From assembly GCA_026004455.1 (NCBI GenBank), contig BPJE01000001.1, positions 186,001 to 250,000 on the forward strand: a stretch of DNA of 64,000 nucleotides, in the 5' to 3' direction. Positions 8,454 to 17,591 of the stretch are shown one piece after another. The position numbers and the translations under genes are program-made. This DNA comes from Patescibacteria group bacterium. GTDB taxonomy: Bacteria > Patescibacteriota > Microgenomatia > UBA1406 > GWC2-37-13. Numbering within the stretch: position 1 is the stretch's first letter; each line of letters begins with the position of its first letter. The notes under the pieces were generated by a model, which saw nothing but the letters and a program-made list of their open reading frames with translations, was not told where the DNA came from and ran no database searches.

Positions 8454-9854
8454 TTAAATCAAAGTTTTTATTCTCTCCAAACACTCTCCCTTCCCTAAAA
8501 TCTCCATTGACTCATTTAGAGGTGGTGAAATTTTTTTTCCGGTAATTGCCACTCGCAAATCCATAAAAAACTTTCCAGTTTTTAAATTTTCCTCTTTGAC
8601 TAATTGCATCATTTCTTCACCTATTTTAAAAGCATTAAATTCATTTATTTTTTTTAATCTTTGATAAATTTTTTTAAACAACTCTTTTTTATCTTTTAAA
8701 TCAACTTCATAACTTTTTGGTCTTTCATAAAAAAACTGACAATATTCCCAATAATCAGCTAATTTTTTTATCCTCTCTTGAACTAGTGGCAAAGTCTTCT
8801 CCACCATTTCCTCCGGTAAATCTTTATTATGATATTTTTTATAGTATTCCAATATTTGACTTTTGACTTTTGACCTTTGACTGTTTCTCACGTATTCCCC
8901 ATTCATCCACTCAAGTTTTACCGGATCAAAAATCGGCGCAGTTTTTTGAATGTCTTTTAGATCAAAAACTTTTATATACTCATCAAGAGAAAAGATCTCT
9001 TTTTGCTCTGGATGACTCCAACCCATTAAAGCTAGATAATTGACTAAAACTTCAGGCAAAAATCCCTGCTCCAAATACCAAGATGCCCAAACTGGATTTT
9101 TTCTTTTTGAAAGTTTTGATCTGTCGGGATTTCTTAAAAGTGGCAAATGAGCAAATTGAGGCAAATCCCAACCAAATGCTTGATAAAGCAAAATATGTTT
9201 TGGAGTTGAGGGAAGCCATTCTTCAGCTCTTATTACATGAGAAATCTTCATTAAATGATCATCAATAACAACTGCCAAATGATATGTCGGATAACCATCA
9301 GATTTTAAAAGTACTTGATCATCAATATCATTAGTATTAAATTTTACATCGCCTCTTATTAAATCATGAACAACAATCTCTTGATTATCAGGAATTTTAA
9401 GTCGGACTACAAAACTTTTATCCTTAACATCTTCATATTTTAAATCTAAACTTCGACAATGACGATCATATCGAGGAGGTTTTTTTTCTAACATCTGTTT
9501 TTTTCTTACTTCATCCAATCTTTCTTTTGAACAAGTACAATAATAAGCCGCTCCTTTTTTAACTAATTCATGAGCATATCTTTGATAAATCTCAATTCTA
9601 TCTGATTGACGATAAGGACCATAAGGACCACCAACTCGCGGCGACTCATCAGGAATAATCCCAACCAACTCTAAAGTATTTAATATTCTTTCCTCTGCCC
9701 CCTCAACATATCTTGTCCTATCGGTGTCCTCAATTCGAACAACAAACTGACCATTATGTTTTTTCGCCCAAGCAAAATTTACTAAAGCGGTGGCAATTGA
9801 GCCAACATGAAGATCTTGACCAGTAGGTGATGGCGCAATTCTTGTCCTAATCAT
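8454..9854 (-). CDS. gltX: Glutamate--tRNA ligase
   Basis: 466 residues, the usual length. Class I aminoacyl-tRNA synthetase signatures: APSPTGQDLHVGS (HIGH motif as HVGS) at the N-terminus and SKLSKRKN (KMSKS motif) near residue 246. It charges tRNA-Glu and, if non-discriminating, tRNA-Gln; no Gln synthetase or gatCAB is visible here. An insertion around residues 323-333 (RSKVKSQ) is encoded by a 7-nt tandem repeat (8857-8884) also seen in trmD. The gene is divergent from the NUDIX gene with an overlapping -10 region. Confidence 0.95.
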   Translation of the reverse strand: MIRTRIAPSPTGQDLHVGSIATALVNFAWAKKHNGQFVVRIEDTDRTRYVEGAEERILNTLELVGIIPDESPRVGGPYGPYRQSDRIEIYQRYAHELVKKGAAYYCTCSKERLDEVRKKQMLEKKPPRYDRHCRSLDLKYEDVKDKSFVVRLKIPDNQEIVVHDLIRGDVKFNTNDIDDQVLLKSDGYPTYHLAVVIDDHLMKISHVIRAEEWLPSTPKHILLYQAFGWDLPQFAHLPLLRNPDRSKLSKRKNPVWASWYLEQGFLPEVLVNYLALMGWSHPEQKEIFSLDEYIKVFDLKDIQKTAPIFDPVKLEWMNGEYVRNSQRSKVKSQILEYYKKYHNKDLPEEMVEKTLPLVQERIKKLADYWEYCQFFYERPKSYEVDLKDKKELFKKIYQRLKKINEFNAFKIGEEMMQLVKEENLKTGKFFMDLRVAITGKKISPPLNESMEILGKGECLERIKTLI

Positions 9855-9862
9855 ACTTTTAA

Positions 9863-9872
9863 ATTATATAAT
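9863..9872. promoter_or_regulatory. Shared palindromic -10 element between gltX and nudix
   Basis: ATTATATAAT (9863-9872) contains TATAAT on both strands. The rightward box (9867-9872) ends 7 nt before the NUDIX ATG at 9880; the leftward box (9863-9868) ends 8 nt before the gltX ATG at 9854. One small palindrome therefore plausibly drives both genes, with both mRNAs nearly leaderless. No strong -35 box is seen on either side. Confidence 0.55.
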
Positions 9873-9879
9873 AAAACTT

Positions 9880-10413
9880 ATGATTATTACCGATCTTTTA
9901 AAATTTTGTCCAAATTGTCAATCTAAACTTAATAAAAATAACAATTTTATTTCTTGTCAAAACTGCTCTTTTTATTTTTATCACAACCCTTGTCCAACTA
10001 ATGGTGTAATTTTTTACAATAACAAAAAAGAGGTTTTACTAGTTAAAAGAAAATATCCTCCTAAAAAAAATTATTTTGATATACCCGGTGGTTTTATAAA
10101 TTTAAATGAAACTCTAGAACAATCTATTTTTAGGGAAATAAAAGAAGAGATAAATATTGAAGTTGACATCAAAAAATTAAAATATCTAACAAGTACTGTT
10201 GATAAATATTTATTTAAAAAAATTAATCAAATTACTTTATGTTTTATTTTTATTTATAAAATTTCTGAAGATGAAGTAAAAAATATAAAAGCTAATGACG
10301 ATGTTTCCTCATACAAGTTTTTTTCTGAAAAAAAATTTCCTTGGGAAAAAATTGCTTTTGAAGGGGTTAGACAAGTTTTTAAATTATTCTTTAGCTCTTT
10401 TAAAAATTCTTAA
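9880..10413 (+). CDS. NUDIX hydrolase with zinc ribbon
   Basis: 177 residues. An N-terminal zinc ribbon (CPNC at ~10 and CQNC at ~27) is followed by a NUDIX domain with the full box GGFINLNETLEQSIFREIKEEI (GX5EX7REUXEEXGU, with Asn replacing the late Gly), about residues 71-93. The layout resembles NudC-like or ADP-ribose-type pyrophosphohydrolases. The substrate is unknown. The 3' end overlaps the convergent Gld-type gene by 30 nt. Confidence 0.88.
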   Translation: MIITDLLKFCPNCQSKLNKNNNFISCQNCSFYFYHNPCPTNGVIFYNNKKEVLLVKRKYPPKKNYFDIPGGFINLNETLEQSIFREIKEEINIEVDIKKLKYLTSTVDKYLFKKINQITLCFIFIYKISEDEVKNIKANDDVSSYKFFSEKKFPWEKIAFEGVRQVFKLFFSSFKNS

Positions 10414-11880
10414 AAAACCATAAAAACCAAAAATCACTGGTAAAAGTAAAATTGATGAATATCTAACAATATCTTTTTGATTATCTGACAATGCTGGTAA
10501 TGTATAAAAATTAACTGATCTTGATTTTATTCCTGATAATGCACCTGATGAGATCATATTGTCAACTAAATTAAAAACAAACTCTAAATTATTATTTTGT
10601 GAACTAAATTGATCATAAACAAATCTTGATGAAGGAATAACAACAATTTTTAACTGATTATTTTTTTTCAAACCGGCAATCAATGGAAAAGTTTTTAGAT
10701 CAGAAGCGGATGGTTTAATAATATTTTCCGGACTAACAATCATCGCTGATGATGTTGAATATTTTTGCTGCCATGACTTATCAATTGAGGATACTAAGAC
10801 TTCTTTCTCAAAAGATCCATTCTTTTGAAAATCAACTGACGACACCCAAGGAAAAGTCAATATATTAACATTCGAAAATAAACTATATTTTTTATTAAAA
10901 TTATTAGTTTTTATCCAATAAGGATAATTAGTAATAAATTGATAATTGGTACTACCAAAATTAACCATTTCAGAAGCTAAAGATAAAATCAAATTTTCAT
11001 TAACTTTTACTCCATAATCAGCCAATAACCCATTTAAATTATGATTGGCTTTTGAAACATACAAACTATTTTTATCTACCCAAACACCATCAACAAAAAA
11101 AATTGCTTGTCCACCATTGTTTAAATAACTTTTTATTTTTTCTATTTCTTCATCTTGATAAGTCTTTTGATTATCATCAAAAATTAATGCTAGTTTATAA
11201 TTTTTATCAATTTCTTTTACTGGTGAATCTTTATCAATTTGAAAAAAGTTAACTTCATACTGCTGACGAAGAATTTTTTTAAGAGTCGCTAAATCATCAG
11301 TTTCCTCTCCTAATCCAAAAACTTCTTTTTTCCCAATAACAGCAATTTTTTCTTGTTTATCACTGGTTAGTTTATAAATAAGTGAAGTGATATTGTATTC
11401 TAAATTATCTAAATCATTAGCTTGATAAATAATCTCAGTCTTATCTTTGTATTTTACAACAATACTAAAATAAATTTTTTTTACTTGATAAGCATCTTTT
11501 TCCAGTTGTGAATATTGAAACTCAGGAATACCAAGTTTATCTACCTCATCTTGAGCTTTAGTATCTTTTTTTGGATCTAAAATTTTCACCTTAACTTTTT
11601 TTGATGCTCGTTGATATTCATTGAGAAAATCAACTACTTCATTTTTCAAAGGTATTAATCGACTAGGTAAATCAGATGAGGAAACATAAAAACTTATCTC
11701 TAAATTATCTTTTAATTTTTTTAAAATTTTTTCAGTTGATGAAGATAAAGAATAAGCCTTTCCAGATGATAGATCTAATTTTAAATTAACAAAAGAAAAA
11801 ACTATATTTAAACCAAAAAAAGATAAGATTAATATTAAAACTGTTGATTTTTTAAAAAAATTAATAATATTTTTAATCAT
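10384..11880 (-). CDS. ABC transporter accessory protein, GldG-like
   Basis: 498 residues: one N-terminal transmembrane helix (about 13-31), a large extracytoplasmic region (LSSGKAYSLSSSTEKILKKLKDNLEISFYVSS.., ..IFFVDGVWVDKNSL..NGLLADYGVKVNENLIL..) and one C-terminal helix (about 470-490) with a basic tail. This is the ABC_transp_aux/GldG architecture. It lies 3 nt after the permease gene and forms an ATPase-permease-GldG operon with the next two genes, a membrane-export or remodelling complex of uncertain substrate. Confidence 0.82.
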   Translation of the reverse strand: MIKNIINFFKKSTVLILILSFFGLNIVFSFVNLKLDLSSGKAYSLSSSTEKILKKLKDNLEISFYVSSSDLPSRLIPLKNEVVDFLNEYQRASKKVKVKILDPKKDTKAQDEVDKLGIPEFQYSQLEKDAYQVKKIYFSIVVKYKDKTEIIYQANDLDNLEYNITSLIYKLTSDKQEKIAVIGKKEVFGLGEETDDLATLKKILRQQYEVNFFQIDKDSPVKEIDKNYKLALIFDDNQKTYQDEEIEKIKSYLNNGGQAIFFVDGVWVDKNSLYVSKANHNLNGLLADYGVKVNENLILSLASEMVNFGSTNYQFITNYPYWIKTNNFNKKYSLFSNVNILTFPWVSSVDFQKNGSFEKEVLVSSIDKSWQQKYSTSSAMIVSPENIIKPSASDLKTFPLIAGLKKNNQLKIVVIPSSRFVYDQFSSQNNNLEFVFNLVDNMISSGALSGIKSRSVNFYTLPALSDNQKDIVRYSSILLLPVIFGFYGFLRIFKRAKE

Positions 11881-11882
11881 AA

Positions 11883-12584
11883 TTAATCTCGCTTTTTTAA
11901 ATCGTTAATTGTTAAAAATAAAAATAATAAAGTAACGCTTAAAAAATAAACTAGTGATTTTAAAGTAATGACTCCATTGATAAAATTTTGCAGATGATAA
12001 ACAGGACTAAAATAAATTAAATTATCAATCACAATTCTTGGCAATACTGACCCCATAAACTCACTTGATATAACAATTAAAAAAAATATTGACAAAAGTG
12101 AGATAAAAAAAGCAATTAATTGATTTTTGGTTTTATTGGATATGTAAATAGATAAACTGATTAAACTAGCACCAAACAAAATCTCGCCCAGATAACCAAC
12201 TAAAACCTCGATCAATGATAATTTTGAAAAAATAAATAAAAAAATCACAAATCCTAAAGTTAAAGCTAAACTTATTCCATATAAAATCAATAAAGCAAAA
12301 AATTTTCCTAAAACAATTGTTTTTTCAGTAATTGGTAATGTCAATAATACTTCGATTGTGTTTAATCTTTTTTCCTCAGTAAAAATCCTCATTGATAAAG
12401 CAGGAATAAAAATCATCAAAAACCAAGGTAAAATATTAAACAAAGATTTTATCGAAACAACTGAGGAAACAAAAACATCTTTAATGTAAAAAAAATTAAC
12501 AAAAATCGCAAAAAGAACAACAACAATATAACCAATTGGATTATTTAAATAAAAATCTAATTCTTTTTTAATCACTGTTTTCAT
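11883..12584 (-). CDS. ABC-2 type permease, GldF-like
   Basis: 233 residues with six hydrophobic segments. It begins with MKTVIKKELDFYLNNPIGYIV and carries PALSMRIFTEEKRLNTIEVLLTLPITEKTIVLGKF, a motif typical of ABC-2/GldF permeases. It is 4 nt downstream of the ATPase gene and 3 nt upstream of the GldG-like gene, so the three form one transporter. Confidence 0.85.
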   Translation of the reverse strand: MKTVIKKELDFYLNNPIGYIVVVLFAIFVNFFYIKDVFVSSVVSIKSLFNILPWFLMIFIPALSMRIFTEEKRLNTIEVLLTLPITEKTIVLGKFFALLILYGISLALTLGFVIFLFIFSKLSLIEVLVGYLGEILFGASLISLSIYISNKTKNQLIAFFISLLSIFFLIVISSEFMGSVLPRIVIDNLIYFSPVYHLQNFINGVITLKSLVYFLSVTLLFLFLTINDLKKRD

Positions 12585-12588
12585 AATT

Positions 12589-13269
12589 TTAATTTTTTAC
12601 TAATCTTTTAAATAATTTTTCAACTCCTCCTTTTTCTTTTGGTTTTTTACCATCATAGACGATCTGCCCCTTATTAATGATGATTAATCTTGTTGCAATT
12701 TCTTCAACTTCAGACAAAATATGAGTTGAAAAAATAACAATTTTATTTTTAGCAATTTTTTTAATTAATGATTTTATCTTATCTTGCTCAATTGGATCAA
12801 GGCCTGAGGTTGGTTCATCTAAAATCAAGATTTTTGGATTACCCAGTAAAGCAGCTGCTAATCCAACTCTTTGTTTATAACCTCGAGATAACTCTTCAAT
12901 TTTTTTATTTACCACCTCAGTTAAACCAACATTATTTATCACTTCCTCTAAATTTTTCGCTTTTTTTATCTTTCCAACAAAATCCAGATACTCTCTCACT
13001 TTCATCTCCTGATACAAAGGATTATTTTCTGGAAGATAACCACAATTTTTTAACACCTCAACTCGATTCTCAATTGGATCTTGATTATTAATACTTATTT
13101 TTCCTTTTGTTGGTTTTAAATAACCTAAAATCAATCTCATTGTGGTTGTCTTTCCTGCGCCATTTGGACCTAAAAAACCAATGATTTCGCCTTCTTTTGC
13201 TTTAAATGAAAGATTATCAACTGCCTTTTTTTCAGCAAAGAATTTAAAAACAGAATCTAAAACAATCAT
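12589..13269 (-). CDS. ABC transporter ATP-binding protein, GldA-like
   Basis: 226 residues with Walker A GPNGAGKTT, Q-loop GYLPENNPLY, signature LSRGYKQRVGLAAAL, Walker B ILILDEPTSGLDP and the H-loop STHILSE. It is the nucleotide-binding subunit of the three-gene ABC-2 system and the first gene of the leftward operon. In gliding Bacteroidetes, homologues are gliding components; here only a general export role can be inferred. Confidence 0.9.
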   Translation of the reverse strand: MIVLDSVFKFFAEKKAVDNLSFKAKEGEIIGFLGPNGAGKTTTMRLILGYLKPTKGKISINNQDPIENRVEVLKNCGYLPENNPLYQEMKVREYLDFVGKIKKAKNLEEVINNVGLTEVVNKKIEELSRGYKQRVGLAAALLGNPKILILDEPTSGLDPIEQDKIKSLIKKIAKNKIVIFSTHILSEVEEIATRLIIINKGQIVYDGKKPKEKGGVEKLFKRLVKN

Positions 13270-13310
13270 AAGATATATTTTATAGCAAAAAAATAAATCT
13301 CATTCAATAT

Positions 13311-14873
13311 TTAATTTAAAAAACCAAGATAAGATCTTAAAAAATAATCTAAATTTTTTACTTCCTCTAAAAAATTTAATTTTTTATTTTTTTTATAACT
13401 AATTGATCCTAAAACAATCAATAAAAGATAAAAAAATATTATCTCTTTTTTTTCTTGATTTAAATGATTATTAAAATAACTATTTAAAAATAAATTAATT
13501 AAATTCAAATTATCATAAAAAGTAAGCTTGATTGAATATGCTAAATCCCAATATAAATCTCCCCAAAAAGCATTCTCAAAATCAAAAAAATCAACCATAT
13601 AAAAACTATCTTTTTCCTCTCTAACAATAAAATTAGCTGGATAAAAATCAAAATAAATTAAGCCCTCATTGACTTTTTTTGAATTAATTTTTTTATAATA
13701 ATAATTAACAATCTTTTTAATTAAATCTTTTTTTTGATAATTAATTTTTTCTAAAATAATAAAACTTTTTCTTATCCATTTTTTAAGAAAAATATCTTTC
13801 CACTCTTCTTGATTATATCTTTCAAGTATGGAAAAAATTTTTTTATTATATTTAATTTTTTTCCCTATTGCATGAATTTTCCTTAAAGACTGACCCATAA
13901 ACAAAACTAATTTTTCTTTTTTTAAATTATCAATCAAATATTTATCAGCAGATCCTAAAGGATTATAATCTTTTTTAATAATAAAAAATTTTTTCTCCTT
14001 TTTTAATTCTTGAAAACTTTTTTTTATTATTCCTTGAGTTACAAAAAAGTCATGAATCACTAAATCTTTTTTTAATTGATTTTCTTTATTAATTGGTATA
14101 AATTTTAAGATTTTTTCACTATTACTAAAAAAACAATAAAAAACAAAATTATCAGAAAAAGTTGGTATCAACTTAAAAAATTTTGGTCTCTCTTGATTTT
14201 TAAAGTATAGAAAAAGATCATCGAGTAAATTTTTAGGAAAATTTAATGGTTTTTGAAGACCAATACCAATAATATAAGTATGATTTTTTTCATCAAAAAT
14301 AATCTGGGTGACTGAAGCATTATCAATTGAAAAAATATCTCTTTTTTCAAAAAAACTCCCCTTTTCTCGATTTAAAAATGCTAAAAATATTCTAATTATT
14401 CCTTCATGAGTGACTATTAAATAACTTTTATTTTTAGAAAAATGATATTTTTTTAAAAACAAATTTATCCTTCGATAAACATCAGCCTTTGATTCACCGC
14501 CTGGAAATGGAGTGTTAAATCTATCTTTTTGATATAAATAAAAAAAATCTTTAAATAAAACTTGGATTTCTTGATAAGATTTTCCTTCTAAATGACCTAA
14601 ATCAATATCAATTAAATTATCATCAATAATTACTTCTTTAATTTTTAATTTTTCCGCTAAAATTTTAGCAGTTTGAATTGTTCTTTTTAATGGAGAAACA
14701 AAAATTTTGTCAATCTTAATTTTTTTATTTAAAAAACTATCTCCTAATTTTTTTACTTGATTTTTTCCTTTTTCAGTAAGCGAAGAGTTATCACCACGAG
14801 CAAAAATAAGATTATTTTCTTCTCCTTTGACATTGCCTTCTGATTGACCGTGGCGAACTAAATAAAAAATCAT
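13311..14873 (-). CDS. Fusion: histidine phosphatase + APH-like kinase
   Basis: 520 residues with two domains. Residues 1-~195 are a phosphoglycerate-mutase-family histidine phosphatase (FYLVRHGQSEGN at the N-terminus, FVSPLKRTIQTA, and VTHEGIIR carrying the second catalytic His). Residues ~230-520 resemble aminoglycoside-phosphotransferase/choline-kinase folds: IYFDFYPANFIV matches the catalytic HxDxxxxN loop (His replaced by Tyr) and MVDFFDFENAFWGDLYWDLAYS matches the metal-binding D-x-E/D motif. A phosphatase joined to a small-molecule kinase is unusual and suggests opposing or sequential steps on one metabolite, perhaps a sugar or a cell-wall precursor; this is inference. Confidence 0.75.
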   Translation of the reverse strand: MIFYLVRHGQSEGNVKGEENNLIFARGDNSSLTEKGKNQVKKLGDSFLNKKIKIDKIFVSPLKRTIQTAKILAEKLKIKEVIIDDNLIDIDLGHLEGKSYQEIQVLFKDFFYLYQKDRFNTPFPGGESKADVYRRINLFLKKYHFSKNKSYLIVTHEGIIRIFLAFLNREKGSFFEKRDIFSIDNASVTQIIFDEKNHTYIIGIGLQKPLNFPKNLLDDLFLYFKNQERPKFFKLIPTFSDNFVFYCFFSNSEKILKFIPINKENQLKKDLVIHDFFVTQGIIKKSFQELKKEKKFFIIKKDYNPLGSADKYLIDNLKKEKLVLFMGQSLRKIHAIGKKIKYNKKIFSILERYNQEEWKDIFLKKWIRKSFIILEKINYQKKDLIKKIVNYYYKKINSKKVNEGLIYFDFYPANFIVREEKDSFYMVDFFDFENAFWGDLYWDLAYSIKLTFYDNLNLINLFLNSYFNNHLNQEKKEIIFFYLLLIVLGSISYKKNKKLNFLEEVKNLDYFLRSYLGFLN

Positions 14874-14931
14874 ATAAAAATAACAATTTAATTTTTATAT
14901 TATGATAAAATCTTATAATTATAAAATTTTT

Positions 14932-15609
14932 ATGTTAAAAATAAAATCAATAAAAAACAAAACTTTTCTTGGTATTTTTGCTCATCCTGATGATGATGCT
15001 TTTGGTCTGAGTGGAACATTGATAAAACTTAATCAAAACAATAATCAAATTTATGAGATTTTTATTACCAGTGGTGACGCAGGCACTAACCAATTAACTG
15101 GAAAAAAAGAGAAAAATTTAGGAGAAAAAAGAGAAAAAGAAGCCCTTGCTGCTGGAAAAATTTTTAATATAAAAAAAATTTGGTTTTTAAGATACAAAGA
15201 TGGATCACTTTCCAATAACCTTTATCATCAAGTCGCTGAAAAAATTGAAAAAATAATAAAAAAGATCAAACCTGACTTCCTTTTAACTTATGAATGGCGC
15301 GGAGTCTCCGGACATATTGATCATATTTTTACTTCAATGGTCACTAGTTTTTTAGCACAAAAATATCATCTGACTGTTTTTTATTATGCTAGAATCAAAA
15401 TTAACAAAAAAAGACCTCCATATTTTATTTTTTTTCCACCAGGATATAACAAAAAAGACCTTGATCTGATTGTTGATGTCAGTGATGTATTTGATAAAAA
15501 AATAAATGCAATGAAATGCCATCAAACCCAAATCGAAGATGCAAAAAGAATCATCGAATTTTATAAAGATTTACCTAAAGAAGAAGGATTTTTTATTAAG
15601 AAGTTTTAA
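14932..15609 (+). CDS. PIG-L family deacetylase
   Basis: 225 residues from the ATG at 14932. The zinc motif FAHPDDDAFG (near residue 17) and SGHIDHIFTS (third ligand His) define the PIG-L/LmbE family, which removes acetyl groups from N-acetylglucosamine-type substrates. An in-frame ATG at 14902 adds ten residues, but the chosen start sits 6 nt after a TATAAA box and gives the usual short N-terminus. It is divergent from the phosphatase-kinase fusion and overlaps the end of cas6 by 4 nt. Confidence 0.85.
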   Translation: MLKIKSIKNKTFLGIFAHPDDDAFGLSGTLIKLNQNNNQIYEIFITSGDAGTNQLTGKKEKNLGEKREKEALAAGKIFNIKKIWFLRYKDGSLSNNLYHQVAEKIEKIIKKIKPDFLLTYEWRGVSGHIDHIFTSMVTSFLAQKYHLTVFYYARIKINKKRPPYFIFFPPGYNKKDLDLIVDVSDVFDKKINAMKCHQTQIEDAKRIIEFYKDLPKEEGFFIKKF

Positions 15610-16331
15610 ATCATTTCTTTTATCATAATCTGCCCCAATCCCATCGTTGTTTTCATCCCTAACCCAAAAAACTCCAAAGCAAAAATATCAGGATTTTTTT
15701 CTTTAAGCTTGATCTCAAAATCTCCAACTGCTCCAATAAATTTGCCAAATGGATTAACATCCACTTCTTTTGATTTAAGATTAATCTTACTGATGACAAA
15801 CTCTGGTAATTTAAATATCTCTTTTCCATAAATCTCTTGTTGTTTTTGTAAAAATGAATTTTTTATTAGAGATACTGTTGGAATAATCTCAAAATTTTCT
15901 CCTGATTTAAAAACTATTGGTGATAAAGTGATAATCTTTAGTCGATCAGATCTTAATTTTTCATCATTAGGATAATACTTGATCATTTTTTGAATATTTT
16001 TTGGTAAATTTTTTTCTGGAGTCAGATAAACTTTTTTTATGCTGAATTCTTTTTCAATATTGATTTTCTTTTGATTAAACAAACTTGATAAAAAAATTGA
16101 AAATACTTCATCATTTAAAAAAGAAAATCTGATAAAAATCCTCTCTTCTTTTAAAAAAGGCGAGGTGATGGTAAAGGGCTTTTGTTTGTTTTTTTGATGA
16201 TAATGAGTGGCTTTTTCTTCATCTATTTTTTTTAATTGATTGATAAAAAAACTATATACTTGATAACCAAGAAAATTTTTCCTCACATAATCCCTCTCAC
16301 CTTCAAGCTCCAAAACAATTGATCGAAGCAT
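15606..16331 (-). CDS. cas6: CRISPR endoribonuclease Cas6
   Basis: 241 residues with a double ferredoxin-like layout; the C-terminus GLGMKTTMGLGQIMI is the glycine-rich loop of Cas6. It should cut the 35-nt repeat transcript 8 nt from its 3' end to leave the 5' tag ATTGAGAC on crRNAs. It lies 9 nt downstream of cas2 in a cas1-cas2-cas6 operon read leftward. Confidence 0.88.
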   Translation of the reverse strand: MLRSIVLELEGERDYVRKNFLGYQVYSFFINQLKKIDEEKATHYHQKNKQKPFTITSPFLKEERIFIRFSFLNDEVFSIFLSSLFNQKKINIEKEFSIKKVYLTPEKNLPKNIQKMIKYYPNDEKLRSDRLKIITLSPIVFKSGENFEIIPTVSLIKNSFLQKQQEIYGKEIFKLPEFVISKINLKSKEVDVNPFGKFIGAVGDFEIKLKEKNPDIFALEFFGLGMKTTMGLGQIMIKEMI

Positions 16332-16340
16332 AATTATAAC

Positions 16341-16640
16341 TTAAATAATATCATAACTTTTTAGATTTTGCTTTGGATAAAGTTGAATTTTTGAAAAACA
16401 GTTTTTACAAAGTATCACAAATCCAATTTTGTCATCTTTATTTTTAATCTTTTTAAAATATTCAATTATTCTTTTTTTGTCATCTTTTTCCAAAAAGCAT
16501 ATAAAAACACTCTTTTGCACCCTAAATCCATACTGTTTTAGAAATTTGACCAACTTATTTCTCGTTTTTTGATCCTCAATATCATAAAAACAAAGATAAT
16601 TTTTTAATTTTTTATTTAAATTAATCTTTTTCATTTTCAT
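16341..16640 (-). CDS. cas2: CRISPR adaptation endoribonuclease Cas2
   Basis: 99 residues. FYDIEDQKTRNKLVKFLKQYG contains the conserved N-terminal Asp after strand 1 and the Cas2 helix; RVQKSVFICFL is the second family block. With Cas1 it forms the integrase that inserts new spacers. The start overlaps the end of cas1 by 20 nt, implying translational coupling. Confidence 0.92.
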   Translation of the reverse strand: MKMKKINLNKKLKNYLCFYDIEDQKTRNKLVKFLKQYGFRVQKSVFICFLEKDDKKRIIEYFKKIKNKDDKIGFVILCKNCFSKIQLYPKQNLKSYDII

Positions 16641-17571
16641 TTAGATATTTAATGATTTGTCCTAACCGACTTTCAATCCGATTTATTAATTTAAAATTAT
16701 TTACAATTTCTTTTTGAAATAAATTAAAAATTTTATGTAAAGCTTCTTTTTTTATCAAAACTAAATCATCTTTTTTTTCAAAATCTTCTATATCTATCAT
16801 TTTTAGATTGATTAGTTTTAAAATAATTTGATCAATATTTGGTCTAAACTCCTCCATAATATCTAAACTTAGATTTTCTCTTTTATATTTATTTTCATGA
16901 AAAAAACCAACATAAGGATCAAGTGAATTTGCCACAATAAAACCAGTAATAAAATTAACAAGTAAAGTATAGCCAAAACTTAAAATTGAGTTAATCTCAT
17001 CTTTAGGAGGATAGTGATTTCGACCAAAAAATCTAAATTTTTTATTTAAGATAATTTCTGGAAAAATACTAAAATAGCAAGAAGAGTATGATCCTTCTAA
17101 TCCTCTTAAAGTTTCAATTGAACTAACAAAATCAATTTGCTTTAATAACTTTTCTGATTGTTGTTTGAAAGTATCGTATAAGTCTATTTTATTTTGATTT
17201 TTGCAAAAAGAATAAATTAGACCTCTTTGATTTTTAAATTTTTCTTTAAGGATTATTCTTGTTAAAAATATTCTCTTTTCTTCTTGTTTAAAGATTTGCC
17301 ATTGCTTATATTTTAAAAACACTCTCTCTTGATCAATAGAAATCAAAGAGCCAATATAATCACCTTTAGATGATAAAAATAAAACTCGGATTTTATTTTT
17401 AAGACAAAAATTAATTGCTTGAGTTGTTAAAAAAACATTCCCAAAAATAAATAAATTTTCGACCAACTTTTGTGGATAAGTTGACAAAATTTTCCCTTCA
17501 GGATTTTGAATATAAAATTCACCCTCCTTTATACCTATTTTTGCTCCTTGTGTTAAAACATATAAATTCAT
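16621..17571 (-). CDS. cas1: CRISPR adaptation integrase Cas1
   Basis: 316 residues. The N-terminal beta domain (MNLYVLTQGAKIGIKEGEFYI) is followed by the helical catalytic domain with the three metal ligands visible as GLEGSYSSCYF (Glu), GFFHENKYKRENLSLDIMEEFRP (His) and its DIMEEFRP (Glu/Asp). It is the first gene of the leftward adaptation operon. Its upstream sequence is the terminal, degenerate CRISPR repeat, so its promoter must lie in or next to that repeat; a TATAGT box sits 6 nt before the ATG. Confidence 0.95.
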   Translation of the reverse strand: MNLYVLTQGAKIGIKEGEFYIQNPEGKILSTYPQKLVENLFIFGNVFLTTQAINFCLKNKIRVLFLSSKGDYIGSLISIDQERVFLKYKQWQIFKQEEKRIFLTRIILKEKFKNQRGLIYSFCKNQNKIDLYDTFKQQSEKLLKQIDFVSSIETLRGLEGSYSSCYFSIFPEIILNKKFRFFGRNHYPPKDEINSILSFGYTLLVNFITGFIVANSLDPYVGFFHENKYKRENLSLDIMEEFRPNIDQIILKLINLKMIDIEDFEKKDDLVLIKKEALHKIFNLFQKEIVNNFKLINRIESRLGQIIKYLNENEKD

Positions 17572-17591
17572 AAAAAACTATAAAAACTTAT

